From the NCBI RefSeq assembly GCF_030326305.1, contig NZ_JACAKB010000007.1, positions 87,449 to 151,448 on the forward strand: a stretch of 64,000 nt of DNA. The letters are read 5' to 3'. Positions 14,583 to 23,529 of the stretch are shown in pieces. Origin of the DNA: Myroides odoratimimus. GTDB lineage: Bacteria; Bacteroidota; Bacteroidia; Flavobacteriales; Flavobacteriaceae. The notes under the pieces were generated by a model. It was not told the origin of the DNA. It did no database searches and worked only from the letters and a program-made list of their open reading frames with translations. A program made the position numbers and the translations under genes. Position 1 is the stretch's first letter, and every line of letters begins with the position of its first letter.

Positions 14583-15779
14583 ATGAACAATAAGAAAGTA
14601 GTATTAGCATTTAGCGGAGGATTAGACACGAGCTTCTGCGTCATTTATTTAAAAGAAGAATTAGGGTATGAAGTACACTCTGTAGTGGTAAACACTGGGG
14701 GCTTCGACGCTGAGGAAGTGAAAGTTATCGAGGAGAAAGCGTATGCCTTAGGGGTGGCTTCTCATACGACTATAGACGAGACAGAAGATTACTATAACGA
14801 TAGTGTGAAGTACTTGATATTTGGTAACGTATTGAAGAATGCGACTTACCCATTATCAGTAAGTGCTGAGCGTGTATGTCAAGCTACAGCTATTGCTAAT
14901 TACGCTAAGAAGATAGGGGCAGAAGCAGTAGCGCATGGTAGTACAGGTGCTGGAAATGATCAGGTGCGTTTCGATATGATCTTTAATATTTTGGTACCTA
15001 ATGTACAGATTATTACACCGATTAGAGATTTAAAGTTAAGTAGAGAGGAGGAGATTGACTTCTTGCAAAAACACGGTGTTGAAATCAATGCAGAGAAAGC
15101 AAAATACTCAATTAATAAAGGATTATGGGGAACTTCAGTAGGTGGAAAAGAAACCCTAACTTCTCATTTATATTTACCTGAAGAGGCATGGCCTACACCG
15201 ATTACTAAAGTTACTCCTGAAACAGTGGAGATTACTTTTGAGAAGGGTGAGCCAGTAGCTCTAAATGGTAAGCAACTAAAACCTACTGAGGTTATCCAAC
15301 AATTACAAGATATGGCACAACCATTTGGTATCGGTAGAGATATCCACGTAGGGGATACGATCATTGGTATCAAAGGGAGAGTTGGTTTTGAAGCAGCAGG
15401 ACCTATTATTTTAGTGAAAGCTCACCACACTTTAGAGAAACATACGTTGACGAAGTGGCAATTGAGCTGGAAAGAACAATTAGCTTCATTCTATGGTAAC
15501 TACTTACACGAAGGACAATTCCACGATCCAGTAATGAGAGATATGGAAGCATTTTTGAGTAGTACACAGCAGACCGTAAGTGGAAAAGTTACAGTAGAGT
15601 TACACCCACACCGTTTTGTAGTGATAGGTATAGAGTCAGAGCATGATCTGATGTCTAATAAGTTTGGTAGCTATGGAGAGATGAACAATGCATGGACAGG
15701 CGAAGATGTAAAAGGGTTCTCTAAGATTTTTGGTAACCAAGTAATGATTTGGCACAAAGTTAATAACCAAGACCAATAG
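14583..15779 (+). CDS. argG: argininosuccinate synthase
   Basis: ArgG joins citrulline and aspartate with ATP to form argininosuccinate. The 398 residues are normal. The ATP PP-loop AFSGGLDTSFCV (about 9-20) and the STGAGNDQVRF segment (about 120-130) are intact, as is the KGLWG motif near 180. It follows the GNAT gene by 17 bp and precedes argC by 4 bp, in one operon. Confidence 0.97.
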   Translation: MNNKKVVLAFSGGLDTSFCVIYLKEELGYEVHSVVVNTGGFDAEEVKVIEEKAYALGVASHTTIDETEDYYNDSVKYLIFGNVLKNATYPLSVSAERVCQATAIANYAKKIGAEAVAHGSTGAGNDQVRFDMIFNILVPNVQIITPIRDLKLSREEEIDFLQKHGVEINAEKAKYSINKGLWGTSVGGKETLTSHLYLPEEAWPTPITKVTPETVEITFEKGEPVALNGKQLKPTEVIQQLQDMAQPFGIGRDIHVGDTIIGIKGRVGFEAAGPIILVKAHHTLEKHTLTKWQLSWKEQLASFYGNYLHEGQFHDPVMRDMEAFLSSTQQTVSGKVTVELHPHRFVVIGIESEHDLMSNKFGSYGEMNNAWTGEDVKGFSKIFGNQVMIWHKVNNQDQ

Positions 15780-15783
15780 AACT

Positions 15784-16755
15784 ATGCAAACAATAAAAGC
15801 AGGAATAGTAGGTGGAGCAGGTTACACTGGAGGAGAGTTACTAAGACTTCTCTTACCTCATCCCGCAGTAGAGATTGCCTTTGTACACTCTAATAGCAGT
15901 GCAGGTAAGCCTGTGTATGAGGTGCATACAGATTTGTTTGGCGATACAGACTTACAGTTTAGTGCGACGTTGAACCAAGATATTGATGTGTTGTTTTTGT
16001 GTATGGGTCATGGTGATTCTAAAGTATTCTTAGCAGAAAATGACATTGATAAGGAGATTAAGATTATAGACCTCAGCCAAGACTTTAGATTAAAAGACAC
16101 AGCTGGAGAGTTCGTTTACGGATTGCCAGAGCTGAATAAAGAGAAGATAAAGAAAGCGAATTACATTGCTAATCCAGGTTGTTTTGCTACAGCACTTCAG
16201 TTAGCCTTGTTGCCTTTAGCACATGCAGCTAAGATGCCTGATTCTGTTTATATCAATGCTTTGACAGGATCTACTGGTGCAGGTCAGAGTCTATCTACTA
16301 CATCTCATTTTAGTTGGAGAGCGAATAATATATCCGTATATAAAGCCTTCACTCACCAACACCTTAGCGAGATAGGAGAAAGCCTTGTACAGTTACAGCC
16401 AGACTATGTACTGAACATTAAGTTTATCCCAGAGAGAGGAGACTTTGCGAGAGGGATTTTTGCCAGTGTGATGTTTGAATCGACTTTGACAGAAGAGGAA
16501 CTGTATAATATTTATGAGAAGTATTATGCATCGCATCCATTTACACACGTAAGCAAAAAGGGTATTGACCTAAAGCAAGTGGTAAATACGAATAAATGCT
16601 TGGTGTCTATCGTAAAGAATGGAAATGATGTATTAGTGACCAGTGCGATAGATAACCTACTAAAAGGAGCAAGCGGACAAGCTGTTCAAAACATGAATCT
16701 GCTATTCGGATTAGACGAAAAAACAGGTTTACAACTTAAAGCTTCGGCTTTCTAA
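15784..16755 (+). CDS. argC: N-acetyl-gamma-glutamyl-phosphate reductase
   Basis: ArgC reduces the acyl-glutamyl phosphate made by ArgB to the semialdehyde, using NADPH. It has 323 residues, with the Rossmann motif GIVGGAGYTGGELLRLL at 7-23 and the catalytic Cys in NPGCFAT (about 129-135). The HQHLSEI segment near 193 carries the catalytic His. The acyl group in this organism may be succinyl rather than acetyl (see argF'). argD begins 12 bp later. Confidence 0.96.
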   Translation: MQTIKAGIVGGAGYTGGELLRLLLPHPAVEIAFVHSNSSAGKPVYEVHTDLFGDTDLQFSATLNQDIDVLFLCMGHGDSKVFLAENDIDKEIKIIDLSQDFRLKDTAGEFVYGLPELNKEKIKKANYIANPGCFATALQLALLPLAHAAKMPDSVYINALTGSTGAGQSLSTTSHFSWRANNISVYKAFTHQHLSEIGESLVQLQPDYVLNIKFIPERGDFARGIFASVMFESTLTEEELYNIYEKYYASHPFTHVSKKGIDLKQVVNTNKCLVSIVKNGNDVLVTSAIDNLLKGASGQAVQNMNLLFGLDEKTGLQLKASAF

Positions 16756-16767
16756 CAACGATTTATT

Positions 16768-17907
16768 ATGATGAAATTATATGATGTATACCCACTGAAC
16801 CCTATCGAGATTGTAAAAGGATTAGGGAGTAGAGTATATGACAACAACGGTCAAGAGTATTTAGACTTATATGGAGGGCACGCTGTGATCTCTATCGGAC
16901 ATACTCATCCGCACTATGTAGCGAGATTAACTGACCAATTAAACAAAATCGGATTTTATTCTAATTCTATAGAAATTCCTCTACAACAGCAATTAGCTGC
17001 CTTATTAGGGGAAGTAGCTAGGTTGGACAATTATCAATTGTTTTTGTGTAATTCAGGAGCAGAAGCAAATGAAAACGCTTTAAAATTAGCTTCTTTCTAT
17101 AATGGTAAAAAGAAAGTTATCGCTTTTGATAAAGCTTTTCACGGGAGAACATCTCTTGCCGTTTCTGCTACTGATAACCCAAAGATAGTTGCCCCAGTCA
17201 ATCAAACGGAGAATATTGTGTTCTTGCCTTTTAACGATGAAGAGGCTCTTGAACAAGCTTTTGCCTCTTATGGTGATGAAGTAACAGCAGTGATTATAGA
17301 AGGGATACAAGGTGTAGGAGGAATACAAGTAGCGACTGATAGCTTCTTAGCGAAGATTAGAAGTCTTACTACACAGTACGGAGCTGTATTTATCGCAGAC
17401 GAAGTACAGTGTGGATATGGACGTACAGGTTCTTTCTATGCTGTGAATGACGGTGGAGTGAGTGCTGATATCTATACGATGGCGAAAGGTATGGGGAACG
17501 GATTTCCTATCGGAGCGATAGCGATAGGAGAGCAGTTTAAGCCATGGCATGGACAGTTAGGAACTACTTTTGGAGGAAACCACTTAGCTTGTGCAGCAGC
17601 CTTATCTGTATTAGAGGTTATGAAGCAAGATAACCTAATGGCGAATACCGCACAAGTAGGGAACTACTTAATCAATGAATTAAAGAAATTAGATAAGATA
17701 CAGGAAGTAAGAGGAAAAGGACTAATGATCGGAATAGACCTTGCTCCTGAGTTAAAAGAGGTTCGCAAAGAACTATTAGTGAAAGATCACATCTTTACGG
17801 GTAATGCAAGCCCTAATGTAATTCGGTTGTTACCAGCATTAAATCTGACTCAAGCTGATGCAGATTTATTCTTGGATAAATTCAACAACAGATTACAACA
17901 ATTCTAA
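16768..17907 (+). CDS. argD: acetylornithine (or succinylornithine) aminotransferase
   Basis: ArgD is a class III PLP aminotransferase that converts N-acyl-glutamate semialdehyde to N-acyl-ornithine with glutamate as amino donor. It has 379 residues. Motifs are SGAEANENALK (about 95-105), FHGRT, ADEVQCGYGRTG (about 211-222) and the PLP lysine in MAKGMGNGFPIGA (about 235-248). Two adjacent ATG codons (16768, 16771) can both serve as start. It lies between argC and argF'. Confidence 0.95.
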   Translation: MMKLYDVYPLNPIEIVKGLGSRVYDNNGQEYLDLYGGHAVISIGHTHPHYVARLTDQLNKIGFYSNSIEIPLQQQLAALLGEVARLDNYQLFLCNSGAEANENALKLASFYNGKKKVIAFDKAFHGRTSLAVSATDNPKIVAPVNQTENIVFLPFNDEEALEQAFASYGDEVTAVIIEGIQGVGGIQVATDSFLAKIRSLTTQYGAVFIADEVQCGYGRTGSFYAVNDGGVSADIYTMAKGMGNGFPIGAIAIGEQFKPWHGQLGTTFGGNHLACAAALSVLEVMKQDNLMANTAQVGNYLINELKKLDKIQEVRGKGLMIGIDLAPELKEVRKELLVKDHIFTGNASPNVIRLLPALNLTQADADLFLDKFNNRLQQF

Positions 17908-17920
17908 AAAGACAATTACA

Positions 17921-18919
17921 ATGAAACAATTTTTTTCCGTTAACGATATACCTTCTCTATCTAAAGCAGTAAACAGCGCATTAGCGTGTAAGGCAAACCC
18001 TTTTGCAGAAGAAGCTCTTGGCAAGCACAAAACAATAGGTTTAGTATTCTTAAACCCAAGTTTGCGTACAAGGATGAGTACTCAGAAGGCTGCTGCTAAC
18101 TTAGGGATGAATGTAATGGTGATGAATATGACATCAGACGGTTGGGCTTTAGAGACTAAAGACGGCGTAGTGATGGACGGAAATACAGCAGAGCATATTA
18201 GAGAAGCCGCAGCTGTGATGGGTGAGTACTGTGATATATTAGGGCTTCGTTCGTTCCCAGGATTAAAAGATGCTGAGGAAGACTATAGCGAAGAATTGTT
18301 TAGCAAGTTCGCTAAGTACTGTGGCAAACCTGTAGTGAGCTTAGAGAGCGCGACAAGACATCCCCTACAGAGCTTCACAGATTTAATCACGATAGTAGAG
18401 CACTTCGATTATAACTATGACGCTGCACAAGATAAATTAGTACCTCAAGGCAAAAAACCTAAAGTAGTATTGACATGGGCACCGCACGTTAAGGCGCTTC
18501 CACAGGCAGTACCGAACTCTTTCGCAGAGTGGATGTGTAGAGCTCAGGCAGAAGGTCTTGTAGATTTTGTGGTGACTCATCCAGAAGGTTATGCTCTGAA
18601 AGAGGAGTTTACAGCAGGAGCTACAGTGACTACTAATCAGGACGAAGCTTTAGCAGATGCTGACTTTGTATATGTGAAGAACTGGTCGAGTTATGAAGAC
18701 TACGGACAGATAACGTGTACAGATCAATCTTGGATGTTGACTTTGGACAAATTAGAAGCAACAAACCAAGCCAAAGTAATGCACTGTTTGCCGGTAAGAC
18801 GTGATTTAGTAATCTCGTCAGAAGTATTAGATAGCGATAGTTCTATTGTGATACAAGAAGCAGGAAACAGAGTATGGGCAGCACAAGCTGTATTAAAAGA
18901 AATGCTTAAAAACCAATAA
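17921..18919 (+). CDS. argF': N-acetyl/N-succinyl-ornithine carbamoyltransferase
   Basis: This belongs to the transcarbamylases that act on acylated ornithine (Xanthomonas AOTCase, Bacteroides fragilis SOTCase), not to ordinary ornithine carbamoyltransferase. The carbamoyl phosphate motif SLRTR is at 47-51 and HCLP near 290; the length is 332 residues from the ATG at 17921. The frame opens earlier (17858), but that part overlaps argD and is unlikely. In the segment DGNTAEHI (86-93), residue 90 is Ala. By my recollection Xanthomonas has Glu92 and B. fragilis Pro90 here, and small residues favour the succinyl substrate. Confidence 0.93.
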   Translation: MKQFFSVNDIPSLSKAVNSALACKANPFAEEALGKHKTIGLVFLNPSLRTRMSTQKAAANLGMNVMVMNMTSDGWALETKDGVVMDGNTAEHIREAAAVMGEYCDILGLRSFPGLKDAEEDYSEELFSKFAKYCGKPVVSLESATRHPLQSFTDLITIVEHFDYNYDAAQDKLVPQGKKPKVVLTWAPHVKALPQAVPNSFAEWMCRAQAEGLVDFVVTHPEGYALKEEFTAGATVTTNQDEALADADFVYVKNWSSYEDYGQITCTDQSWMLTLDKLEATNQAKVMHCLPVRRDLVISSEVLDSDSSIVIQEAGNRVWAAQAVLKEMLKNQ

Positions 18920-18922
18920 ATT

Positions 18923-19702
18923 ATGCAAAGCCTTACAGTTATTAAGATAGGAGGTAATATCGTCGATGACGAGTCTGCGTTAAATGCTTTTTTAGACATC
19001 TATGCTCGTATAGAAGGCCCTAAGGTCTTAGTACACGGTGGAGGTAAATTAGCTACGCGTATGGCTACTCAGTTAGGGATAGAAACTCAGATGGTCAATG
19101 GGCGTCGTATCACTGATGAGGCGATGTTGCCTATAGCTGTAATGGTGTATGCAGGTTTGATAAACAAACAAATCACTGCACAACTTCAAGCGAGAGGTTG
19201 TGATGCGATGGGAATCTCAGGAGCAGACGCTAAGCTGATACAGAGTCATAAACGCCCTACCGAGCCGATAGACTACGGCTATGTAGGAGACTTTGAGGCA
19301 AGTGATGTGAATGTGGTTCGATTACAACAATTGTTAGAGATAGGGATTAGTCCTGTATTCTCTGCGATTACGGCTGATAAGGAAGGCCAACTACTAAACA
19401 CCAATGCAGATACTATTGCCTCTAATATAGCAGTTGCTCTCGCTACTAAGTATAAAGTAGCCTTAGTCTATTGCTTTGAGCGCAAAGGGGTATTGCAGGA
19501 CATTAACGATGAGAACTCTGTGATCACTACCATTGATCAAGAGAACTTTACACAACTAAAACAACAAGGGGTGATAGCTGATGGTATGTTGCCAAAGATA
19601 GAGAACGCTTTGGCGGCTGTCAACCAAGGAGTAGATAAGGTATGTATCAAGAAAGCGGAAGATCTATTAGATATAAAAGCTGGTACTACGATTCAACTTT
19701 AA
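18923..19702 (+). CDS. argB: N-acetylglutamate kinase (or N-succinylglutamate kinase)
   Basis: ArgB phosphorylates N-acyl-glutamate. The 259-residue amino-acid-kinase fold has KIGGNIVDD at 8-16, VHGGGKLATRM (about 38-48), the NGRRITD segment (about 60-66) and the NTNADTIASNIA motif (about 160-171). It starts 3 bp after argF', so translation is probably coupled. The enzyme lacks the longer N-terminal helix of arginine-inhibited ArgB proteins, suggesting control at transcription instead; that is an inference. Confidence 0.94.
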   Translation: MQSLTVIKIGGNIVDDESALNAFLDIYARIEGPKVLVHGGGKLATRMATQLGIETQMVNGRRITDEAMLPIAVMVYAGLINKQITAQLQARGCDAMGISGADAKLIQSHKRPTEPIDYGYVGDFEASDVNVVRLQQLLEIGISPVFSAITADKEGQLLNTNADTIASNIAVALATKYKVALVYCFERKGVLQDINDENSVITTIDQENFTQLKQQGVIADGMLPKIENALAAVNQGVDKVCIKKAEDLLDIKAGTTIQL

Positions 19703-19745
19703 TAGAACATAACAAGACAACGACCCATAACTATATAAAACCACA

Positions 19746-20804
19746 ATGAAAGACAACTTATCACAACAGGCAATAGCTTTATTAGAAAGCCTTATAGCAT
19801 CACCATCTTTTAGTAAAGAAGAGCACTTGACTTCTGATCTAATAGCCAACTTTTTAGAGTCTCATGGAGTAGCTATTCACCGAGAGCTTTTTAATGTATG
19901 GGCGTTTAATAAGCATTATGATCCGAGTAAACCTACGATCTTATTGAACTCTCACCACGATACTGTGAGACCAAATAAAGACTATACTCGTGACCCTTTT
20001 AAGCCTGAGATTATAGATGGCAAGTTGTTCGGATTGGGGAGTAATGATGCTGGAGGGTGCTTGGTGTCTTTAATCGCTACATTTCTACACTTCTATGAGA
20101 AAGAGGGAATGAAGTATAACTTCTGTATCGCTGCTACGGCAGAAGAAGAGATATCAGGGAATGATGGCTTAGAATTTGTAATACCTAAATTAGGAGAATT
20201 AGAATTCGCTATCGTAGGAGAACCTACACAAATGCACTTAGCTGTAGCAGAACGAGGACTAATGGTACTCGACTGTGTAGCTCATGGGCGTTCAGGACAT
20301 GCAGCGCGTAATGAAGGTGACAATGCGATATTTAAAGCGATAAAAGATATAGAGTGGTTTAATACCTATCAGTTCCCTAAGGTATCTGAAGAGTTTGGAC
20401 CGATCAAGATGAGTGTGACGATGATCAATGCGGGTACACAGCATAATGTAGTGCCTTCTACTTGTGACTTTGTAGTAGATGTACGTGTGACAGATGCTTA
20501 TACAAACGAAGAAGTATTAGAGATAGTGAGACAGCATGTAGACTGTGAAGTCAATGCGCGTTCTACTCGATTAAAGCCTTCGTCTATAGCTAAAGATCAC
20601 CCTATCGTACAGGCGGGTATAGCCTTGGGTAGAGAGACGTATGGCTCACCTACGACGAGTGATCAAGCCTTGTTAAGTATTCCATCGCTTAAGTGTGGAC
20701 CTGGCGACTCTGCTCGCTCGCATACAGCAGACGAATTCGTCTACGTAAAGGAGATAGAAGAGGGAATAGCCTTGTATATAGAGATGTTAACGCAAATCGT
20801 GTAG
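19746..20804 (+). CDS. argE: M20 family acylornithine/acylcitrulline deacylase
   Basis: An M20 metallopeptidase of 352 residues. Metal-site motifs are LNSHHDTVRP (about 62-71), GLGSNDAGG (about 96-104), the catalytic AEEEISG (about 131-137) and the GEPTQMHLAVAERG segment. In operons with an acylornithine transcarbamylase this enzyme removes the acyl group from acylcitrulline. It lies between argB and argH, 3 bp before argH. There is no argJ in the operon, so the acyl group is not recycled. Confidence 0.92.
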   Translation: MKDNLSQQAIALLESLIASPSFSKEEHLTSDLIANFLESHGVAIHRELFNVWAFNKHYDPSKPTILLNSHHDTVRPNKDYTRDPFKPEIIDGKLFGLGSNDAGGCLVSLIATFLHFYEKEGMKYNFCIAATAEEEISGNDGLEFVIPKLGELEFAIVGEPTQMHLAVAERGLMVLDCVAHGRSGHAARNEGDNAIFKAIKDIEWFNTYQFPKVSEEFGPIKMSVTMINAGTQHNVVPSTCDFVVDVRVTDAYTNEEVLEIVRQHVDCEVNARSTRLKPSSIAKDHPIVQAGIALGRETYGSPTTSDQALLSIPSLKCGPGDSARSHTADEFVYVKEIEEGIALYIEMLTQIV

Positions 20805-20807
20805 CAA

Positions 20808-22139
20808 ATGAAATTATGGCAAAAGAATACCACTGTAGATAGTAATGTAGATACTTTCACAGTAGGACAAGATAGAGTGTTAGATATGAACCTGGCGGCA
20901 TTTGACGTTATGGGGTCATTAGCACATACACAGATGTTAGAAAGTATAGGGTTATTAGAGTCAGAAGACTTAGTCCTTATCCAAAAAGAATTAAAACAGA
21001 TATACCAAGAGATATTAGCTGGTCAATTCGAGATAGAAGATGATGTAGAAGATGTACACTCTCAAGTAGAGTTATTATTGACCAGAAGAATAGGTGAGGC
21101 TGGTAAGAAGATACATTCAGGACGTTCTAGAAACGATCAAGTATTAGTAGACCTTAAACTTTATTTTCGCCATGAGATAGAGGAGATAGTCACTAAGACG
21201 AAGGAGGTATTTGATACACTACAGCAATTGAGTAATCAGTATAAAGATGTTTTACTGCCTGGCTATACGCATTTACAAATCGCAATGCCTTCGTCATTTG
21301 GCTTGTGGTTTGGAGCGTATGCAGAGAGCCTTGTAGACGATTTAGAGATGATGCTGGCTGCGTGGAAGGTGACGAATAAGAATCCTTTGGGATCGGCTGC
21401 GGGTTATGGTTCATCATTTCCGTTAAACAGGCAGATGACTACAGACCTATTAGGCTTTCAGTCTATGAACTATAATGTAGTGTATGCACAGATGGGCAGA
21501 GGGAAGACGGAGCGTATCTTAGCACAAGGGTTAAGCGCTATTGCAGCTACTTTAGCTAAGTTCGCGATGGATGGATGCTTGTATATGAGTCAGAACATGG
21601 GCTTTATCAAATTCCCAGATCATTTGACTACAGGGTCGAGCATTATGCCACATAAGAAGAATCCAGACGTTTTAGAGCTTATTCGTTCAAGATGTAATAA
21701 GATACAAGCTTTGCCTAACGAAATAGCCTTAATGACTACTAATTTGCCTTCTGGGTACCACAGAGATCTTCAGTTATTAAAAGAGAACTTGTTCCCAGCT
21801 TTCACTTCATTGAAAGAATGTTTAGATATTCTGAAATTGATGTTGGACAATATAGAGGTGAATAAAGATATATTAAGCGATCCGAAATACGACTATTTGT
21901 TTAGCGTTGAGGTAGTGAATGATTATGTACTAAAGGGGATGCCTTTTAGAGAAGCATATAAAGAGATAGGGCTGTCGATAGAGGCAGGTACTTATCAACC
22001 GTCAAAAGAGGTAAACCATACACACGAAGGTAGTGTAGGTAACCTGATGAATGAAGCAATCAAAGTAGAGTTTGACCGTGTGTACACGTCATTCAACTTT
22101 GACCAAGTAAATGAGAAACTAGTAAGTTTAGTGTTGTGA
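20808..22139 (+). CDS. argH: argininosuccinate lyase
   Basis: ArgH splits argininosuccinate into arginine and fumarate, the last step. It has 443 residues, with the fumarase/ASL signature GSSIMPHKKNPD (about 276-287), the VHSQVE segment near 83 and the AGKKIHSGRSRNDQV substrate loop (about 99-113). It ends the operon; a terminator follows 8 bp later. Confidence 0.96.
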   Translation: MKLWQKNTTVDSNVDTFTVGQDRVLDMNLAAFDVMGSLAHTQMLESIGLLESEDLVLIQKELKQIYQEILAGQFEIEDDVEDVHSQVELLLTRRIGEAGKKIHSGRSRNDQVLVDLKLYFRHEIEEIVTKTKEVFDTLQQLSNQYKDVLLPGYTHLQIAMPSSFGLWFGAYAESLVDDLEMMLAAWKVTNKNPLGSAAGYGSSFPLNRQMTTDLLGFQSMNYNVVYAQMGRGKTERILAQGLSAIAATLAKFAMDGCLYMSQNMGFIKFPDHLTTGSSIMPHKKNPDVLELIRSRCNKIQALPNEIALMTTNLPSGYHRDLQLLKENLFPAFTSLKECLDILKLMLDNIEVNKDILSDPKYDYLFSVEVVNDYVLKGMPFREAYKEIGLSIEAGTYQPSKEVNHTHEGSVGNLMNEAIKVEFDRVYTSFNFDQVNEKLVSLVL

Positions 22140-22147
22140 TAGATTGA

Positions 22148-22190
22148 AAGAGGCTTTTCCACGCGGTGGGAGAGCCTCTTGCTATTTATT
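22148..22190 (+). terminator. terminator of the arginine operon
   Basis: AAGAGGCT (22148-22155) and AGCCTCTT (22173-22180) form the outer stem, with an inner CCAC/GTGG stem. The tract after it is only moderately T-rich. Confidence 0.75.
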
Positions 22191-22230
22191 AACATCAGAT
22201 ATAGTTAGTTATGTTATCTGTAATTCTTAG

Positions 22231-22270
22231 AGAGTTGTATAGAGTGTAATGCTTCATGCAACTCTTTTTT
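22231..22270 (+). terminator. second hairpin terminator
   Basis: AGAGTTG (22231-22237) pairs with CAACTCT (22259-22265) across a 21-base loop, followed by TTTTT. It may back up the arginine operon terminator. Confidence 0.5.
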
Positions 22271-22285
22271 ATTGTGATGTTTTAA

Positions 22286-22461
22286 TGTGTTTTATATCTT
22301 GGCACGGATTACAAATCCGCGCCAACGACACTGCAAATCCGCGCCAACGAGGTTGTACATTTGCGCCAACGAAATACAGTAGGTGTTATAGGATGGGTGA
22401 ACTATCTGTGTTATATCGATCGCGTGGATTTGCAATCCGTGCGTTGTTTTTAAAGTATTAG
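22286..22461. repeat. REP-like intergenic element, copy 1
   Basis: The element begins GTGTTTTATATCTTGG and ends in TTTTTAAAGTATTAGTA. It holds a hairpin GGCACGGATT/AATCCGCGCC, then three tandem units of about 23 bp, each with CGCCAACGA, and then a near-palindrome of the form CGCRYGGATTTGCAATCCGTGCG. A nearly full second copy is at 23219-23406 and a partial one at 22463-22558. The structure resembles REP elements mobilised by RAYT transposases, but no transposase gene is in the window. Confidence 0.75.
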
Positions 22462-22462
22462 T

Positions 22463-22558
22463 ATATCAGTATTGTGTTTTATATCTCGGCACGGATTTTA
22501 AATCCGCGCCAACGACATTGCAAATCCACGCCAACTAGGTTGCAAATCTGCACCAAAG
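22463..22558. repeat. REP-like intergenic element, partial copy 2
   Basis: It starts immediately after copy 1 with ATATCAGTATTGTGTTTTAT and matches copy 3 through the GGCACGGATT hairpin and the tandem units. It stops in CTGCACCAAAG and lacks the terminal CGCACGG palindrome. Confidence 0.7.
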
Positions 22559-22901
22559 AAAACGAATTAATATTCCAAGTTTAATAAAGTATTATAAGAA
22601 TATATCTGCTTTTGCTATAATATGGAGATAACGCTCTAAAATGGTTTTATTGGCTTAGTTTGATTATATGTTTCTATTTTAAAACATTGTAAATTAACCG
22701 TTTGCAGTAGATTGGTTTACTTTTGTTCGGGAATTGTTCGGATATAGCCCCATATTCATTGGGAAAACAGCCTTTTTTCTGAACCATACTCAAGTTGTAT
22801 TCGAAGGATCTATTATTAGTGTTTATATCATAATAGAGATAGACTGTTTAAGAAAATGAGGTTAAATAGTTGTAATAAGTAATAATGGGATTAAGAGTTA
22901 A
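22559..22901. other. intergenic stretch without a recognised gene
   Basis: No credible reading frame. A TACTTTTG box at 22718-22725 resembles a Bacteroidetes -7 box, and a short GC-containing stretch follows, but no matching -33 box or terminator was found. Confidence 0.4.
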
Positions 22902-23294
22902 ATGACGTATTTATATTTATTGTGAGGGTTATTATTCTTGTCGTGTAGTAATGTAGAAGTTAGAGAAAAAGCTATTCTTCGCATAGAGACTATCCTAGGT
23001 ATAAGTGTAGAGGATGAATATGAGGTGATGGATGAGCATGAGCTTATAGCTATAGGAGATGGTCATTATACATTCACATTTAAGCTAAGTGAAAGGGATT
23101 ATGACAAGGTGTATAATTCTGCTATAAAGATCTTCGATAAGGGGGCGTTTAGTGATATACTAGGCGAGGAGAATAAGCTTAATTATTCTGTAATAAACGA
23201 TACTATTCTCAGGGCTGAATATCAGTATTGTGTTTTATATCTTGGCACGGATTACAAATCCGCGCCAACGACACTGCAAATCCGCGTTAACTAG
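22902..23294 (+). pseudogene. broken lipoprotein gene, interrupted at both ends
   Basis: Reading from the ATG at 22902, the frame gives MTYLYLL, a TGA stop at 22923-22925, then GLLFLSCSN. Together these look like a lipoprotein signal peptide with its lipobox (FLSC), split by a nonsense codon. The frame then runs on through a charged domain (with VEDEYEVMDEHELIAIGDGH) to 23294. The last 25 or so codons lie inside REP-like copy 3, so the original C-terminus is lost. A TTG at 22938 could restart translation, but that would drop the signal peptide. I do not recognise the family. Confidence 0.6.
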
Positions 23295-23406
23295 GTTGCA
23301 AATCTGTGTCAATGACATATAGTATGTATTATAGACAGGGTGAACTGTCTGTGTTATATCGATCGCACGGATTTGCAATCCGTGCGTTGTTTTTAAAGTA
23401 TTAGTA
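23219..23406. repeat. REP-like intergenic element, copy 3
   Basis: It shares ATATCAGTATTGTGTTTTAT with copy 2 and the body and terminal palindrome with copy 1; the palindrome CGCACGGATT-TGC-AATCCGTGCG is cleaner here. Its first 76 bp supply the 3' end of the reading frame at 22938-23294. Confidence 0.75.
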
Positions 23407-23454
23407 CGTTATTTCTAAAGTATTAAATGTGCTTTTATTACCTTTTTTTATAGG

Positions 23455-23491
23455 GTGGTCGGCTTAAAAGTTCTAAAAATAGCTTATCATA
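23455..23491. repeat. decayed copy of the 11-bp modular element
   Basis: One direct unit, GTGGTCGGCTT (23455-23465), a 14-base spacer AAAAGTTCTAAAAA, and one weak inverted unit TAGCTTATCAT (23480-23490). The spacer resembles that of the 48635 copy (AAAAGTGCTATAAAC), and both are preceded by TTTTATAGGG. Confidence 0.5.
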
Positions 23492-23529
23492 TAGTATGCA
23501 ATAGGCTATCACCTCGGTGTATTATCGCA

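Noticed and set aside
17858-17920. Upstream extension of argF' to 17858
   Set aside because: It would overlap argD by about 50 bp and adds residues unlike the family; the ATG at 17921 gives the normal N-terminus.
22300-22315. TTGGCACGG in the REP-like elements as a sigma-54 site
   Set aside because: The first half matches, but no TTG follows at the required distance, and the bases belong to the repeat hairpin.
22249-22461. A 70-codon open frame inside REP-like copy 1
   Set aside because: It consists almost wholly of repeat sequence, has no promoter or conserved start, and shares its bases with the palindromes.
22718-22800. A possible small RNA after the TACTTTTG box at 22718
   Set aside because: No -33 box at 17-23 bp and no clear terminator; only noted in the intergenic description.
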